From positions 248,001-312,000 of the forward strand of contig BQOK01000001.1 in the NCBI GenBank assembly GCA_022835495.1: a stretch of DNA of 64,000 nucleotides, written 5' to 3'. The notes beneath the pieces are model-generated. The model saw only the letters and a list, made by a program, of their open reading frames with translations, was not told the DNA's origin and ran no database searches. The first letter of the stretch is position 1. The number at the start of each line of letters is the position of its first letter. Shown here one piece after another: positions 32,445 to 40,881 of this stretch. This DNA comes from Oscillospiraceae bacterium (GTDB taxonomy: Bacteria > Bacillota > Clostridia > Oscillospirales > Ruminococcaceae). The translations under genes were made by a program, and so were the position numbers.

Positions 32445-33587
32445 TTAATATTCAACGGGCACAAAACGCCCCTCCTCGGCCGCCTGCCGGGCCGCCAGGC
32501 AGCTTGCCGCGCTGACCAGGCCCGCCGCAAGGTCGGACTGCGCCTCGCCGCCGTCCAGCACCCGCAGAAAGTCCAGCGCCAGCTGTTCGTCGCCGCCAAA
32601 GTGCATGCCCGCGGGGAAGGTGAATTTGTGGGTTACGGTCTGGGGGGAGAGATAATCGTCGCGCCGGATCTCGGCGGTGTAAAAATCGAACTCGGCGCTG
32701 CCCTTTGTGCCGATGAGCCGCGCGCCCCGCCGCCCGGCGTTCTTTTTTACCACAAAGTTCTGGTTGTAGCTCACCAGCATGCCGCTGGCGGTGGTGAAGA
32801 TGACGCTGGCGCCGTCCTGGTTGCCGGTGTCTTTGGCAAAGCAGCACCAGTCGCCCTGAACGTCCTCTTTGAGAATGTTTTTCACCACATAGCTGCTCTC
32901 GGCGCAGGTGCGATACTCGGGGCAATCCGGGCAGCGCAGGCCGGCGGGCCGGTCGCCGGTGAAATGCAGCTTGGCGGTTTTGGCGCACACCGAAACCGGC
33001 CGCTCGCCGGTGAGGAAATGGATGTAGTCCACATCATGGGTGGCCTTTTGCAGAAACAGGCCGCCCGTTTCGGCCGGGTCGCGGTACCAGCTGTGATAGT
33101 ACACGCTGCCGTAGGGCACGTTGTTGACGGCCTGCACCATGGTGAGCCGGCCCAGCACGCCGCTGGCCACGAGGCGCTTCATTTCCAGCGTGATGGCCGA
33201 CAGCCGCAGCGGAAACGACACCACTACCCGCTTTTCCTGCCCCTCGGCCGCGGCGCGCAGGGCTTCGTACTGGGCGCGGGTGGTGCACACCGGTTTTTCC
33301 AGAAACAGCGGCAGCCCGAGCTTCAGCACCTTGCAGGCATAGGGGGTGTGCAGCGAGCAGCGGGTGCCGATGAACACGCCGTCCAGCTCCTCGCGCAGCA
33401 GCATTTCCTCCGCGTCGCCGTAGTAGGCGGTGGAGGCAAAATAGGGGTCCTGCGCCACCTGGCGGGCGATCTCTTCCCGCCGGGGGTCCGCCACGGCCGC
33501 CACACAGACCTCTGCCTCCAGCGCGCGGAAGGCTTTCATCATGGTTTCCGAGCGCAGGCCGTAGCCGATAAAACCGATTTTTTTCAT
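32445..33587 (-). CDS. Gfo/Idh/MocA-family oxidoreductase with Cys cluster
   Basis: NAD(P)-dependent oxidoreductase-like protein of 380 residues, first gene of the minus-strand catabolic operon. Features are 'GFIGYGLRSETM' at the N-terminus (a Rossmann turn with Tyr/Leu in place of small residues), 'LFLEKPVCTTRAQ' and 'KATHDVDYIHFLTG'. A cysteine motif near residues 219-228 ('RCPDCPEYRTC') resembles the one in the 17484-18749 protein, so these two form a subgroup distinct from the 25933-27066 protein. The ribosome site GGAGG lies 9 bases upstream. Confidence 0.87.
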   Translation of the reverse strand: MKKIGFIGYGLRSETMMKAFRALEAEVCVAAVADPRREEIARQVAQDPYFASTAYYGDAEEMLLREELDGVFIGTRCSLHTPYACKVLKLGLPLFLEKPVCTTRAQYEALRAAAEGQEKRVVVSFPLRLSAITLEMKRLVASGVLGRLTMVQAVNNVPYGSVYYHSWYRDPAETGGLFLQKATHDVDYIHFLTGERPVSVCAKTAKLHFTGDRPAGLRCPDCPEYRTCAESSYVVKNILKEDVQGDWCCFAKDTGNQDGASVIFTTASGMLVSYNQNFVVKKNAGRRGARLIGTKGSAEFDFYTAEIRRDDYLSPQTVTHKFTFPAGMHFGGDEQLALDFLRVLDGGEAQSDLAAGLVSAASCLAARQAAEEGRFVPVEY

Positions 33588-33685
33588 GCCGGTTCCTCCG
33601 TTTCGTGTATATATTACATATTAATTGCAAAAAGCCCGACCACCGCCAAACCGGCCTGCCGCCTGCCCTGGGCGGTTTTTCGGAG

Positions 33686-33706
33686 CTAATAAAACGTTAA
33701 TATTAG
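33686..33706. promoter_or_regulatory. Dyad with CTAATA half-sites
   Basis: CTAATA (33686-33691) and TATTAG (33701-33706) face each other around AACGTT. The half-site matches the right arm of the 15-bp operator, so this is a candidate second site for the same LacI-family repressor, about 70 bp upstream of the -35. It may allow looping with 33900-33914 or control the divergent operon. Confidence 0.5.
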
Positions 33707-33774
33707 TAGATTTTGACTGTTTTTATTGTGAAATTTTACTAAAGAAAGCATTAACTTTTTGAAAGGGGAATTGC

Positions 33775-33803
33775 TTGACAACCCCGGTAATTGCTGATAT
33801 AGT
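33775..33803 (+). promoter_or_regulatory. Promoter of the glycan import/degradation operon
   Basis: Consensus TTGACA (33775-33780), 17-bp spacer and TATAGT (33798-33803) with an upstream TG (extended -10). Transcription should start near 33810, leaving a leader of about 120 nt that carries the operator. Confidence 0.85.
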
Positions 33804-33899
33804 TTAAGTGAAATCGAGTGGCTTCAACGCTATTGTGCCACAGACACCCACTAAAGTCAAGCGCACATAATAAAGTTTTTATCCGCAAATTCGAACAAA

Positions 33900-33914
33900 A
33901 TTATTACTAATAAT
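33900..33914. promoter_or_regulatory. 15-bp palindromic operator, copy 2
   Basis: Identical to the palindrome at 23002-23016. It lies about 90 bp downstream of the predicted start and just before the GAGGAGG ribosome site. A bound repressor would act as a roadblock or through looping with the upstream dyad. Confidence 0.72.
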
Positions 33915-33933
33915 TTATTGAGGAGGCGTTCCA

Positions 33934-34965
33934 ATGAAGGGACAGGCGGTGGCGCCGAACATGGCCGCCGGCAAGCGGGCCGCGGGGGCCGGAAGGAGCG
34001 CGGGAGGGAAGAACGGTTCCGCGGGCAAACGCGGCAGGGGGAACAGGTTCCTGGCGTACATGCGCAAATATTGGTTCGTCTATATGCTGGTGCTGCCAGG
34101 GCTTGTTTTTATGATCGTGTTCGATTATGGGCCTATGTACGGTATTCAGCTGGCGTTCAAAGATTACTCGCCAAACTTGGGCGTGTGGGGCAGCCCTTGG
34201 GCGGGGCTTTCTCATTTTAAAGAAATGCTGGTGGACCCGAATTTTATCCGGGCATTTAAAAACACCGTGATCGTTAACCTTTACAATTTGGTGTTTGGTT
34301 TTACATTCAATGTGTTTTTGGCGCTGATGATCAATGAACTGAAGCTCAAAAAAGTAAAACCCATTGTACAAACTTGTGTGTATCTGCCGTATTTCCTTTC
34401 CTGGGTAATTTTTGCAGGTTTAGTGCAGGTGTTCCTGGAGTTCCCGTCCACTGCGGATATTGGGGGTGTGGTGAATCAGGTGCTTGCCGCGCTTGGCGGG
34501 CAGCCAATTGATTTTCTGAAACGGCCCGAACTGTTCAGAACCATTTTGGTGATTACGAACATCATAAAGACGGCGGGTTATTCTACCATTGTGTATCTGG
34601 CGGCGATCTCCGGCATTGACCCAGCGCTGTATGAAAGCGCGGCCATTGATGGAGCGAACCGCAAGGACATGCTGCTGCACATCACGATTCCCCGCATTTT
34701 GCCGAGTGTGATGATCATGCTGATTCTGCAGCTTGCCAGCTTGTTTATCTCGAACTTTGATCAGGTGTACAACCTATATAACAATTATGTAATCAGCACA
34801 GGCGACGTATTGTCTACCTATATTTACCGCATTAGCCTTGGCGGCTCGGGAACCAACTTTGAACTGTCCACGGCCATGAACCTAGTGTTGAACACCATGG
34901 GGCTGATCGTGGTGTTGGGGGCCAACAAATTTGTGGAAAAACTGGATGTTCAAGGGATATTTTAA
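33934..34965 (+). CDS. Carbohydrate ABC transporter permease, LplB/UgpA type
   Basis: First membrane subunit of a sugar importer, 343 residues. A basic, Gly/Ala-rich cytoplasmic N-terminus (residues 1-45) precedes six hydrophobic segments. 'DYGPMYGIQLAFKDY' is typical of the LplB family, and the EAA loop is 'ESAAIDGANRKDMLLHITIPRILP' in pattern (given here only to locate it near residue 228-250). GAGGAGG lies upstream. GC content and codon choice are noticeably lower in GC than the flanking enzymes. No ATPase gene accompanies it, as is common for transporters that share an MsmK-like ATPase. Confidence 0.92.
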   Translation: MKGQAVAPNMAAGKRAAGAGRSAGGKNGSAGKRGRGNRFLAYMRKYWFVYMLVLPGLVFMIVFDYGPMYGIQLAFKDYSPNLGVWGSPWAGLSHFKEMLVDPNFIRAFKNTVIVNLYNLVFGFTFNVFLALMINELKLKKVKPIVQTCVYLPYFLSWVIFAGLVQVFLEFPSTADIGGVVNQVLAALGGQPIDFLKRPELFRTILVITNIIKTAGYSTIVYLAAISGIDPALYESAAIDGANRKDMLLHITIPRILPSVMIMLILQLASLFISNFDQVYNLYNNYVISTGDVLSTYIYRISLGGSGTNFELSTAMNLVLNTMGLIVVLGANKFVEKLDVQGIF

Positions 34966-34987
34966 GCCGGAAGGAGGGCCGTTATCA

Positions 34988-35923
34988 ATGTGGTCAAATA
35001 ACAAGCTGCGCCGAAACGGCGGCTATCGCTGCAGCCTGCGCCAGACGATGGGCTTTAATTTTTACGATGTGTTTGTGTTCGTTTTTTGTGTTGGCTTTGC
35101 ACTGATCTGCGTATACCCAATGTGGTATGTGCTAGTTGCATCGGTGACGCCGTACGAGGAATTTGTTAAGGGCGGGCTGATGCTGTGGCCCAGCGGCGGG
35201 GTGGACTTTCAATATTACAAAGCCATTTTCACCACAAAAAGTTTTACCAACAGCATGTGGATCTCGGTTACCAAAACAGTGTTGGCCACCGTGCTAAGTG
35301 TACTGGTAACGGCCAGCATGGCCTACGGTGTGAGCAAAGTGCACATTAAAGGGATGAAGGTGATCAATGCACTGGTGGTGTTCAATCTGTTTTTCACCGG
35401 CGGCCTGATTCCACAGTATCTTCTGTATAAAGACCTGGGGCTTTTGCGCAACTATTGGGTAATGGTGATTCCGGGTGCGTTGAACATCACCTACTTTATC
35501 ATCATGCGCAACTACTATTCCTATTCGGTGCCAAAATCACTGGAGGAAGCGGCCCTGCTAGATGGCTGTACCGATGTGGGTGTGTTTTTCCGCATTGTGA
35601 TCCCAGTGAGCCGCAGCATGCTGGCTGCGATCAGCCTGTTCATCGCAGTGATCAACTGGAACGATTATTACAACTACATGATGTTCATCTCGAACAGAAC
35701 CAACTTGCAGCCCTTTGCCTGGGTGCTAAGGCGAATGCTTGTGGACCAGACCATGATGAACCAGGTGCGCAATGGAGCCGTGGGGCTGGGGATGCAATTA
35801 CCCCCGCCCATGGCCCTGCGAATGGCCACGATTATTTGCGCCATGGTGCCGATTATGTGTGTGTACCCCTTCCTGCAAAAATACTTTACGAGCGGGATCA
35901 CACTGGGCGCAGTAAAAGAATAA
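34988..35923 (+). CDS. Carbohydrate ABC transporter permease, LplC/UgpE type
   Basis: Second membrane subunit of the sugar importer, 311 residues, with about six hydrophobic segments. The EAA loop 'LEEAALLDGCTDVGVFFRIV' lies near residue 190. ATG 34988 is chosen because GGAAGGAGG lies about 9 bases upstream. An in-frame ATG at 34931 overlaps the previous gene by 35 bases and would add 19 residues not typical of the family. It pairs with the LplB-type permease and the lipoprotein encoded downstream. Confidence 0.92.
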   Translation: MWSNNKLRRNGGYRCSLRQTMGFNFYDVFVFVFCVGFALICVYPMWYVLVASVTPYEEFVKGGLMLWPSGGVDFQYYKAIFTTKSFTNSMWISVTKTVLATVLSVLVTASMAYGVSKVHIKGMKVINALVVFNLFFTGGLIPQYLLYKDLGLLRNYWVMVIPGALNITYFIIMRNYYSYSVPKSLEEAALLDGCTDVGVFFRIVIPVSRSMLAAISLFIAVINWNDYYNYMMFISNRTNLQPFAWVLRRMLVDQTMMNQVRNGAVGLGMQLPPPMALRMATIICAMVPIMCVYPFLQKYFTSGITLGAVKE

Positions 35924-35930
35924 GGCTACT

Positions 35931-35948
35931 GCTTCGTGTAAACGAAGC
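35931..35948 (+). other. Small intercistronic hairpin
   Basis: GCTTCGT / ACGAAGC with a 4-base loop between the permease and binding-protein genes. It has no T-run, so it is more likely an mRNA processing or stabilising element than a terminator. Confidence 0.4.
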
Positions 35949-35987
35949 GGAGCGTATAAAGACACACATGACTAAAGGAGGATTACC

Positions 35988-37721
35988 ATGAAAAAGCATT
36001 TGCATATCTTGGCACTTTTGTTGGTGGCCGCTATGCTCATGTCGGCATTGGCGGGCTGCGGTGGAACAGGCGGCTCCACCCCTACGGGGGGGAGCACGTC
36101 TGCGGGTACACCCGCAGACGTTAATCCCAATGCTGGCCGCAAAACCGTCAACATCCGCTTTGCCCAGTTTGGCAACAGCACCGACGACGTGGCCGGGATG
36201 GAGAACGACCCCATCAAAAAGGCAATTGAAGAGGCTGTGAACGTCACGCTGGAATACGACACCGGCACCGACGGCTTTGATGACCGCATGCAGACCGAGC
36301 TGTTCACTGGCGGGGCGGCAGACCTGTTCCCCACTTGGGGTGAGAGCGAAAAGATCGCCCAGTGGTCACAGGAGGGGCTGGTCGTGAACATTGCCGAGCT
36401 GGTGAACGCCGAGCCCGACCGCTACCCTACCCTGTATAAAATCATCAACAGCGATGAGTACAAGGCCTATAACGAGTTGTATACCGGCAATGCTGATGCG
36501 GCCTATGCCATTTATGCCGTAGCCGCGTTTGCTGACCCCAGCTTCTCGGGCGTACCCGTTTACAATCAGGCGATTTTGGATGCGGCCAACGGGGGAAAAG
36601 TGCCTGCTACTGTAGAGGAGTTTATCGCTTATACGGAGGCGGCCGGCGCGGCCGGTTACGTGGGCTGGTGGCCCCGCAACGATAAGCTGACCAACTGGGG
36701 CCAGATCGACATGACACTTGCGGCCCCCCAAGGCACAACCATTCAAGCCCCCAAGGGGGACGCATGGTCCGGCTTCGTACCTTCCGGCACCATTGGCACT
36801 GATAGCGAAAAATGGACTCTGGCCACCGTGAGCGATAAATCAAAAGCAGTCGTGAAGCAACTGGCTGAAATGTACGCGGCTGGCGGTCTGGACTCCGGCA
36901 TTGGCATCAAAGGCGACTTTGACGACGCGTATTCTGACTTTGGCGCCGGCAAGATCGGCGCTGCGGACTTTGGATTCGGCTACCCCGGCCAGTTCCGTGA
37001 TTTTTATAAAACCGCATGGGCTGCTGCCAACACAGGCGCTCAGATGAGTGACTTAACCTTGGGCACCTCGCTGACTTCCGGGGGCAATTACGGCAAAACC
37101 TATACCACTGGCACATGGATCGGCGCGCATTATTTCATTCCCACCAGCTGTGAAAACCCGGATCGCGTGCTTGATCTTGTGGAGTATCTGGCCAGCGCCG
37201 AGGGGCAGGATTTGCTGCACAACACCACGAATTATGTCTACCGTGCCGATCAGGGCCCCGATTATTGGAACGCAGCCACCGCTCCTTACGGCTATTCAGA
37301 CGGCCGCTGCAAATACGTGTGGTTCAGTTACCTGTTCAGCGGCACCGAGTACGAGGTCAATTTCAGGGACAACGATTGGTGGACCGCCGTGTCGCACCCC
37401 ATTGACAACAGCAACGAGTGGGCTACCGAGGAAGACGCTGCACTGGTCGATTACGCCAAAGGCGTTGTTTCGGGTTTTGCGGACAAGGTGGTGGAATATC
37501 TGCCTGCTTATTACAACATGATCAGCCTGCCTGCCGAGGCAGCCGACATTCGCACAAAATTGCAGGATATTTCGAACCAGTATTTGACGCAGATGATTGG
37601 CGGCCAGCTTGATGTGGAAACCGGTTGGGCCAAGTATGTGGCCGAGTATGAGGCCGCCGGTGCGGCCGACCTGGAAACCATGGTCAATGAGGCCATTGCC
37701 GCTGCCCGTGCCGCGGCGTAA
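35988..37721 (+). CDS. Extracellular sugar-binding lipoprotein of the LplBC-type importer
   Basis: Large solute receptor of 577 residues. Signal peptide with lipobox 'LAGC' (Cys24), a Gly/Ser/Thr tether, then a cluster D-type (LplA/YtcQ-like) binding fold ('RFAQFGNSTDDVAGMEND', 'YDTGTDGFDDRMQTELFTGG', 'ADLFPTWGESEKI'). Proteins of this size class usually bind oligosaccharides or large glycosides. AAAGGAGG lies upstream of the ATG. It is third in the importer operon and is followed by overlapping strong hairpins that may let it be made in excess over the downstream enzymes. Confidence 0.9.
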   Translation: MKKHLHILALLLVAAMLMSALAGCGGTGGSTPTGGSTSAGTPADVNPNAGRKTVNIRFAQFGNSTDDVAGMENDPIKKAIEEAVNVTLEYDTGTDGFDDRMQTELFTGGAADLFPTWGESEKIAQWSQEGLVVNIAELVNAEPDRYPTLYKIINSDEYKAYNELYTGNADAAYAIYAVAAFADPSFSGVPVYNQAILDAANGGKVPATVEEFIAYTEAAGAAGYVGWWPRNDKLTNWGQIDMTLAAPQGTTIQAPKGDAWSGFVPSGTIGTDSEKWTLATVSDKSKAVVKQLAEMYAAGGLDSGIGIKGDFDDAYSDFGAGKIGAADFGFGYPGQFRDFYKTAWAAANTGAQMSDLTLGTSLTSGGNYGKTYTTGTWIGAHYFIPTSCENPDRVLDLVEYLASAEGQDLLHNTTNYVYRADQGPDYWNAATAPYGYSDGRCKYVWFSYLFSGTEYEVNFRDNDWWTAVSHPIDNSNEWATEEDAALVDYAKGVVSGFADKVVEYLPAYYNMISLPAEAADIRTKLQDISNQYLTQMIGGQLDVETGWAKYVAEYEAAGAADLETMVNEAIAAARAAA

Positions 37722-37759
37722 TAAGATTGGGCAGTTAAAGTAAAAAACGGCATTCTTAC

Positions 37760-37830
37760 GGCTCCTGCGCCCGGGCGGGCGCAGGAGCCCTTTGAAAGCC
37801 CGCGAACCGGTTCGCGGGCTTTCAAAGGGC
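37760..37830 (+). terminator. Two overlapping hairpins after the binding-protein gene
   Basis: Hairpin 1 is a 13-bp perfect stem (37760-37772 with 37777-37789). Hairpin 2 is a 44-bp perfect palindrome (37787-37830, centre AACC/GGTT) followed by TTTT. They share bases 37787-37789, so both cannot close fully at once. The second has the form of an intrinsic terminator and probably reduces read-through into the enzyme genes. Confidence 0.65.
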
Positions 37831-37908
37831 TTTTGGGCTGCGATATACGATAAAGGCAGGTCAAGCGGCGGCCCTGCCGTTTGGCCCGAAGAAGTAAGGA
37901 GGATCGCC

Positions 37909-39027
37909 ATGAACGCCGAGATGCAAGTGGACACCAGCCGCTGGCCTGAACGGTATGCCTGCCTGGAGAGCCGGATGTTCGACACCCTTCTGCTGCAAAC
38001 GGCCATAGACCCGGCGCTTCCGGAGCGCTCGCCCCTGCCCGCCGCCGCGTGGGAGGCGCTGTATCACTGGACGCAGCGGCTGTACTGGCTGCTGAGCCGG
38101 GAGCCACAGCGCCTGATGAAGGAGCTGCACCAGGACGACGCGTATGATCTGCAGTGCCCCGGCCCCAGCCACGGCAAGCCGAACCTGCGGCGCGATATGC
38201 GCAAAAGCCTGGCGGCGGTGCTGAAGCTTCTGCGGCTTTTGTGGAACGCCGCAGATCAGGCCGCGCCGGAAAACGGCGCGCTGCGGCTGCCCGTGGACGC
38301 GCTGCCCACCAAACAGCAGGCGGCGTTGTTGGCGGAAACCGGGCTGAAATATGCCGACGGGCACCTTTTTGAGGGGAGCTGGCCCGGCATGTTCAGTGCG
38401 CTGCGGGAGCTGACAAAACAGCCGGACGGTTTTGTGCGGTTTGCCCGGGGCTATTATGACGCAGAATGCACCGGCATGGAAACCTTGTTCTACTGTTTTT
38501 CCGGCGAGCCGGCGGCGTTTGAGCGGCTGGTGGGCTGGCTGCGGGAAAACGGCTTTCACTACTGGCCCGTGCTGGATTGCAGCGAGGTGCATGATCTGGA
38601 GAGCTGCCGGATCGCCTACGCCAAAAACATCGACGGAAAACAGACGCCCGGCGGCTTTTACGACCGGGCGCACATCGGCTTTTCGGCCGAGTTCAACGCG
38701 CAGCACTCCTTCCCGGCCAGCTATAGCCTGACCATTCAAAACCCAAAGCAGATTTTGGGCGGGTTCGGGGCGCTGCCGGAAACGGTGCAGAAGTTCATCA
38801 TCGCCCACCACGCCCGGTGCACGGGGTGCGGCTTTTGCACCCAGCGTTTCAAAAACAAAGCGATGAAACCCGCCGCGATCACGGTGGAATACGGCGGCGG
38901 GCGGTACAGCCTGTGCCCCACTTTGAACTATGTATACGGCTACCGCTGGTGGGGGCTGGACGACGCGCTGGCGGACGGGCTGATCGCGTATCTTGGCTAT
39001 ATGGATAAAGAATTCTGTGCGCTGTGA
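37909..39027 (+). CDS. Protein of unknown function with C-terminal CxxCxxC motif
   Basis: I do not recognise this 372-residue protein. It is soluble, with no signal peptide or membrane segment, Trp/Tyr-rich and mainly helical in its first half. The C-terminus carries C304-xx-C307-xx-C310 ('HHARCTGCGFCTQRF') and C336 ('SLCPTL'), which could hold zinc or an iron-sulfur cluster. Start ATG 37909 is placed by AAGGAGG (37896-37902); in-frame codons upstream lie inside the hairpins. It precedes the sialidase-fold gene by 23 bases. It could be an enzyme or an accessory factor for the glycan route. Confidence 0.7.
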   Translation: MNAEMQVDTSRWPERYACLESRMFDTLLLQTAIDPALPERSPLPAAAWEALYHWTQRLYWLLSREPQRLMKELHQDDAYDLQCPGPSHGKPNLRRDMRKSLAAVLKLLRLLWNAADQAAPENGALRLPVDALPTKQQAALLAETGLKYADGHLFEGSWPGMFSALRELTKQPDGFVRFARGYYDAECTGMETLFYCFSGEPAAFERLVGWLRENGFHYWPVLDCSEVHDLESCRIAYAKNIDGKQTPGGFYDRAHIGFSAEFNAQHSFPASYSLTIQNPKQILGGFGALPETVQKFIIAHHARCTGCGFCTQRFKNKAMKPAAITVEYGGGRYSLCPTLNYVYGYRWWGLDDALADGLIAYLGYMDKEFCAL

Positions 39028-39050
39028 AGCGGCAAGGGAGAGTGCATGTT

Positions 39051-40856
39051 ATGACCGAGCCATTGATGGACAGGATCCCCTGGCGCGGGGCGTTTGAACA
39101 AACGCTTGTTTACGCGCCTGAAAAACGCCCCGGCTTTGTGGCCTGGGTGACCGCGTTTTCCTATGAAGACGGTTCTGTGGGCATTTCGTTCGACGAAACG
39201 ATGGAGGCGGAAAACCCCGGGTTTGTTCCCCCGCGGCTGGAATTCGCCGAGGCGGCCGGTGTGCCGGTGTCTTATTGCTCGGTGGAGGGCGGCAGCGCAC
39301 AGCAGCGCTCGTACCGGGTGTACATGCGCTCTGCCGATGGGGCAAACTTTACCGAAACAGGCCGCTGCCCGCGCCGGGAGGGCTCTTTCTGCAATGTGGG
39401 CTTTGCCGACGGACGTATTGTTGGCTTTGATGTGCCGCGCTGCAACGACGAGCGCACCGGCTGGAGCGACTGCATCCGCGTGCGGGAAAGCCTGGATGGC
39501 GGCGCCACCTGGACGGACGTGCGCCGGCTTTTAAAAGGCACCGCGCCTTACCTGTGGCGGGTGCGCCGGCTGCGCAGCGGCACCATTGTGGTGCTGGCAA
39601 GCCTGTACGGCACGCCCTGGGGCCCCGGGTGCAAGCGCGCCACCCGAAACACCATGCTGCCGGGTGAGAGTTATCAAAGCAAAATCCAGCCGTTTTTCCT
39701 GACCAGTGAAAACGGCCGCGATTTCAGCGGCCCCAACTACATTCTGCCGGGCATCGGCGCGCACGAATTCGACTTTGCAGAGCTGCCGGACGGCCGCCTT
39801 TTGTTCCTTGCGGGAGACGTGCAGGGTACCCCGGTGGGGCGGCAGTTCGTGACCCCCTCGCCGGACGGGTGGATCAACGGCACATTGTACCCCATCCGGG
39901 ACGGCGCGCCGCCCGACCCGGAGCATGACCCCCAGGGGGGCTACGTGCCCGAGACCATCGTGTGGGACGAACAGCACGGGTGCCTTGTGGGCTACCGGCG
40001 CAACAAGTGCTTTTCTGTGTCGAACGATTACGGCGAGAACTGGACCCGCCTGGAACCGGACGCTGCGTTCGATTTCCTTTACCAGCCCTGCCTGCTGGAG
40101 CTGCCGGACGGCCGCCTGGGGCTTTACGGCCACGTGGGGGGCGACAATGCCTTTGGCGAGAACGATATGGTGATCTGCGCGCAGGTGTTCCGGCCGGACT
40201 GTGCCGCGGATCTGCCCAAGGCGGCGCAGCTTTCGCTGGAGCGGCTGCTGGCGCCGGACGGGAGCAGCTACACGAACGGGTTCTGCGCCTGCCTTACAGC
40301 GGGCGGCAAGCCCCTGGCCGGGCAGGAGGTGGAGTTCCGTTTCAATACTTATTGGAATGGCGACGGCAGCGTGAACACCACTGCCCAGGCGCACGCGCCC
40401 TATAAGCTGCGCGCCCGCACGGACGGCGAGGGCCGGGCGGCGGCAGCGGCCAGCCGGTATGACGGCCAGGCGGATATCCACCTGGCATATAACCTGGATG
40501 TGGTGTACCATGGGGGCGCGGCGCGCCCCTGCGAGGGCCCCATGATGACCGTGCTGGCCCTGACGCCGAAGCGCAAAACGCCGTATCCCTACGACGCATA
40601 TTTTGCCGGGGGCGTTTTGTATCTCTCGCCCGATTTTGTGCGGGAATTCCCCGGCGCTTTGGAAGCGCTGGCCGCCCTGCCGGGCGACGACGACACCCTG
40701 CCCGGGGGCGCGCTGGACCCCGCGGCCCGGCAGCGCCTGCTGGCGTGCGGCGCGCTGCGCAGGGACGGCGAAGAATATAAATGGATCCACAGTGTGCACG
40801 CGCCCAGGCCCCTGGCAGGGGTAAAGGTGATGGCGGGCGGCGACTGGTACGAATAA
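39051..40856 (+). CDS. Sialidase-fold (BNR/Asp-box) protein, intracellular
   Basis: A 601-residue protein whose first 400 residues look like a six-bladed sialidase-type propeller. Asp boxes are 'SLDGGATW' (147-154) and 'SNDYGENW' (324-331), with a degenerate one near 218-225. Residues 420-520 look like an immunoglobulin-like or carbohydrate-binding beta domain, and the C-terminal about 80 residues are unassigned. No signal peptide is present. The fold is shared by sialidases, sulfoglycosidase-like and other exo-glycosidases, so activity is uncertain. ATG 39051 is preceded by AAGGGAGAG; the GTG at 39024 overlapping the previous stop is less likely. Confidence 0.68.
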   Translation: MTEPLMDRIPWRGAFEQTLVYAPEKRPGFVAWVTAFSYEDGSVGISFDETMEAENPGFVPPRLEFAEAAGVPVSYCSVEGGSAQQRSYRVYMRSADGANFTETGRCPRREGSFCNVGFADGRIVGFDVPRCNDERTGWSDCIRVRESLDGGATWTDVRRLLKGTAPYLWRVRRLRSGTIVVLASLYGTPWGPGCKRATRNTMLPGESYQSKIQPFFLTSENGRDFSGPNYILPGIGAHEFDFAELPDGRLLFLAGDVQGTPVGRQFVTPSPDGWINGTLYPIRDGAPPDPEHDPQGGYVPETIVWDEQHGCLVGYRRNKCFSVSNDYGENWTRLEPDAAFDFLYQPCLLELPDGRLGLYGHVGGDNAFGENDMVICAQVFRPDCAADLPKAAQLSLERLLAPDGSSYTNGFCACLTAGGKPLAGQEVEFRFNTYWNGDGSVNTTAQAHAPYKLRARTDGEGRAAAAASRYDGQADIHLAYNLDVVYHGGAARPCEGPMMTVLALTPKRKTPYPYDAYFAGGVLYLSPDFVREFPGALEALAALPGDDDTLPGGALDPAARQRLLACGALRRDGEEYKWIHSVHAPRPLAGVKVMAGGDWYE

Positions 40857-40881
40857 AGCGCCCGCGGAAAGGAAGACCGTT

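Larger units (their letters stand above)
33588..33933. other. AT-rich divergent control region between two sugar operons
   Basis: This 346-bp non-coding gap drops to clearly lower GC than its neighbours. It holds the strong plus-strand promoter at 33775-33803, the palindromic operator at 33900-33914 and a second dyad at 33686-33706. A minus-strand promoter for the oxidoreductase operon is probably within 33600-33640 (AT-rich) but no clean hexamer pair is seen. In the leader, GTGGC (33818-33822) can pair with GCCAC (33837-33841). No RNA gene or riboswitch was recognised. Confidence 0.6.

Noticed and set aside
33804-33933. Possible riboswitch in the importer-operon leader
   Set aside because: The leader is AT-rich with only a weak 5-bp pairing. 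Its most distinctive feature is the DNA palindrome shared with another operon, which fits a protein operator better.
33934-37721. Importer region as a phage or plasmid insertion because of its lower GC
   Set aside because: The genes are ordinary sugar-importer components in operon with the enzymes and share the operator with a neighbouring operon. No integrase, repeat ends or tRNA target was seen.
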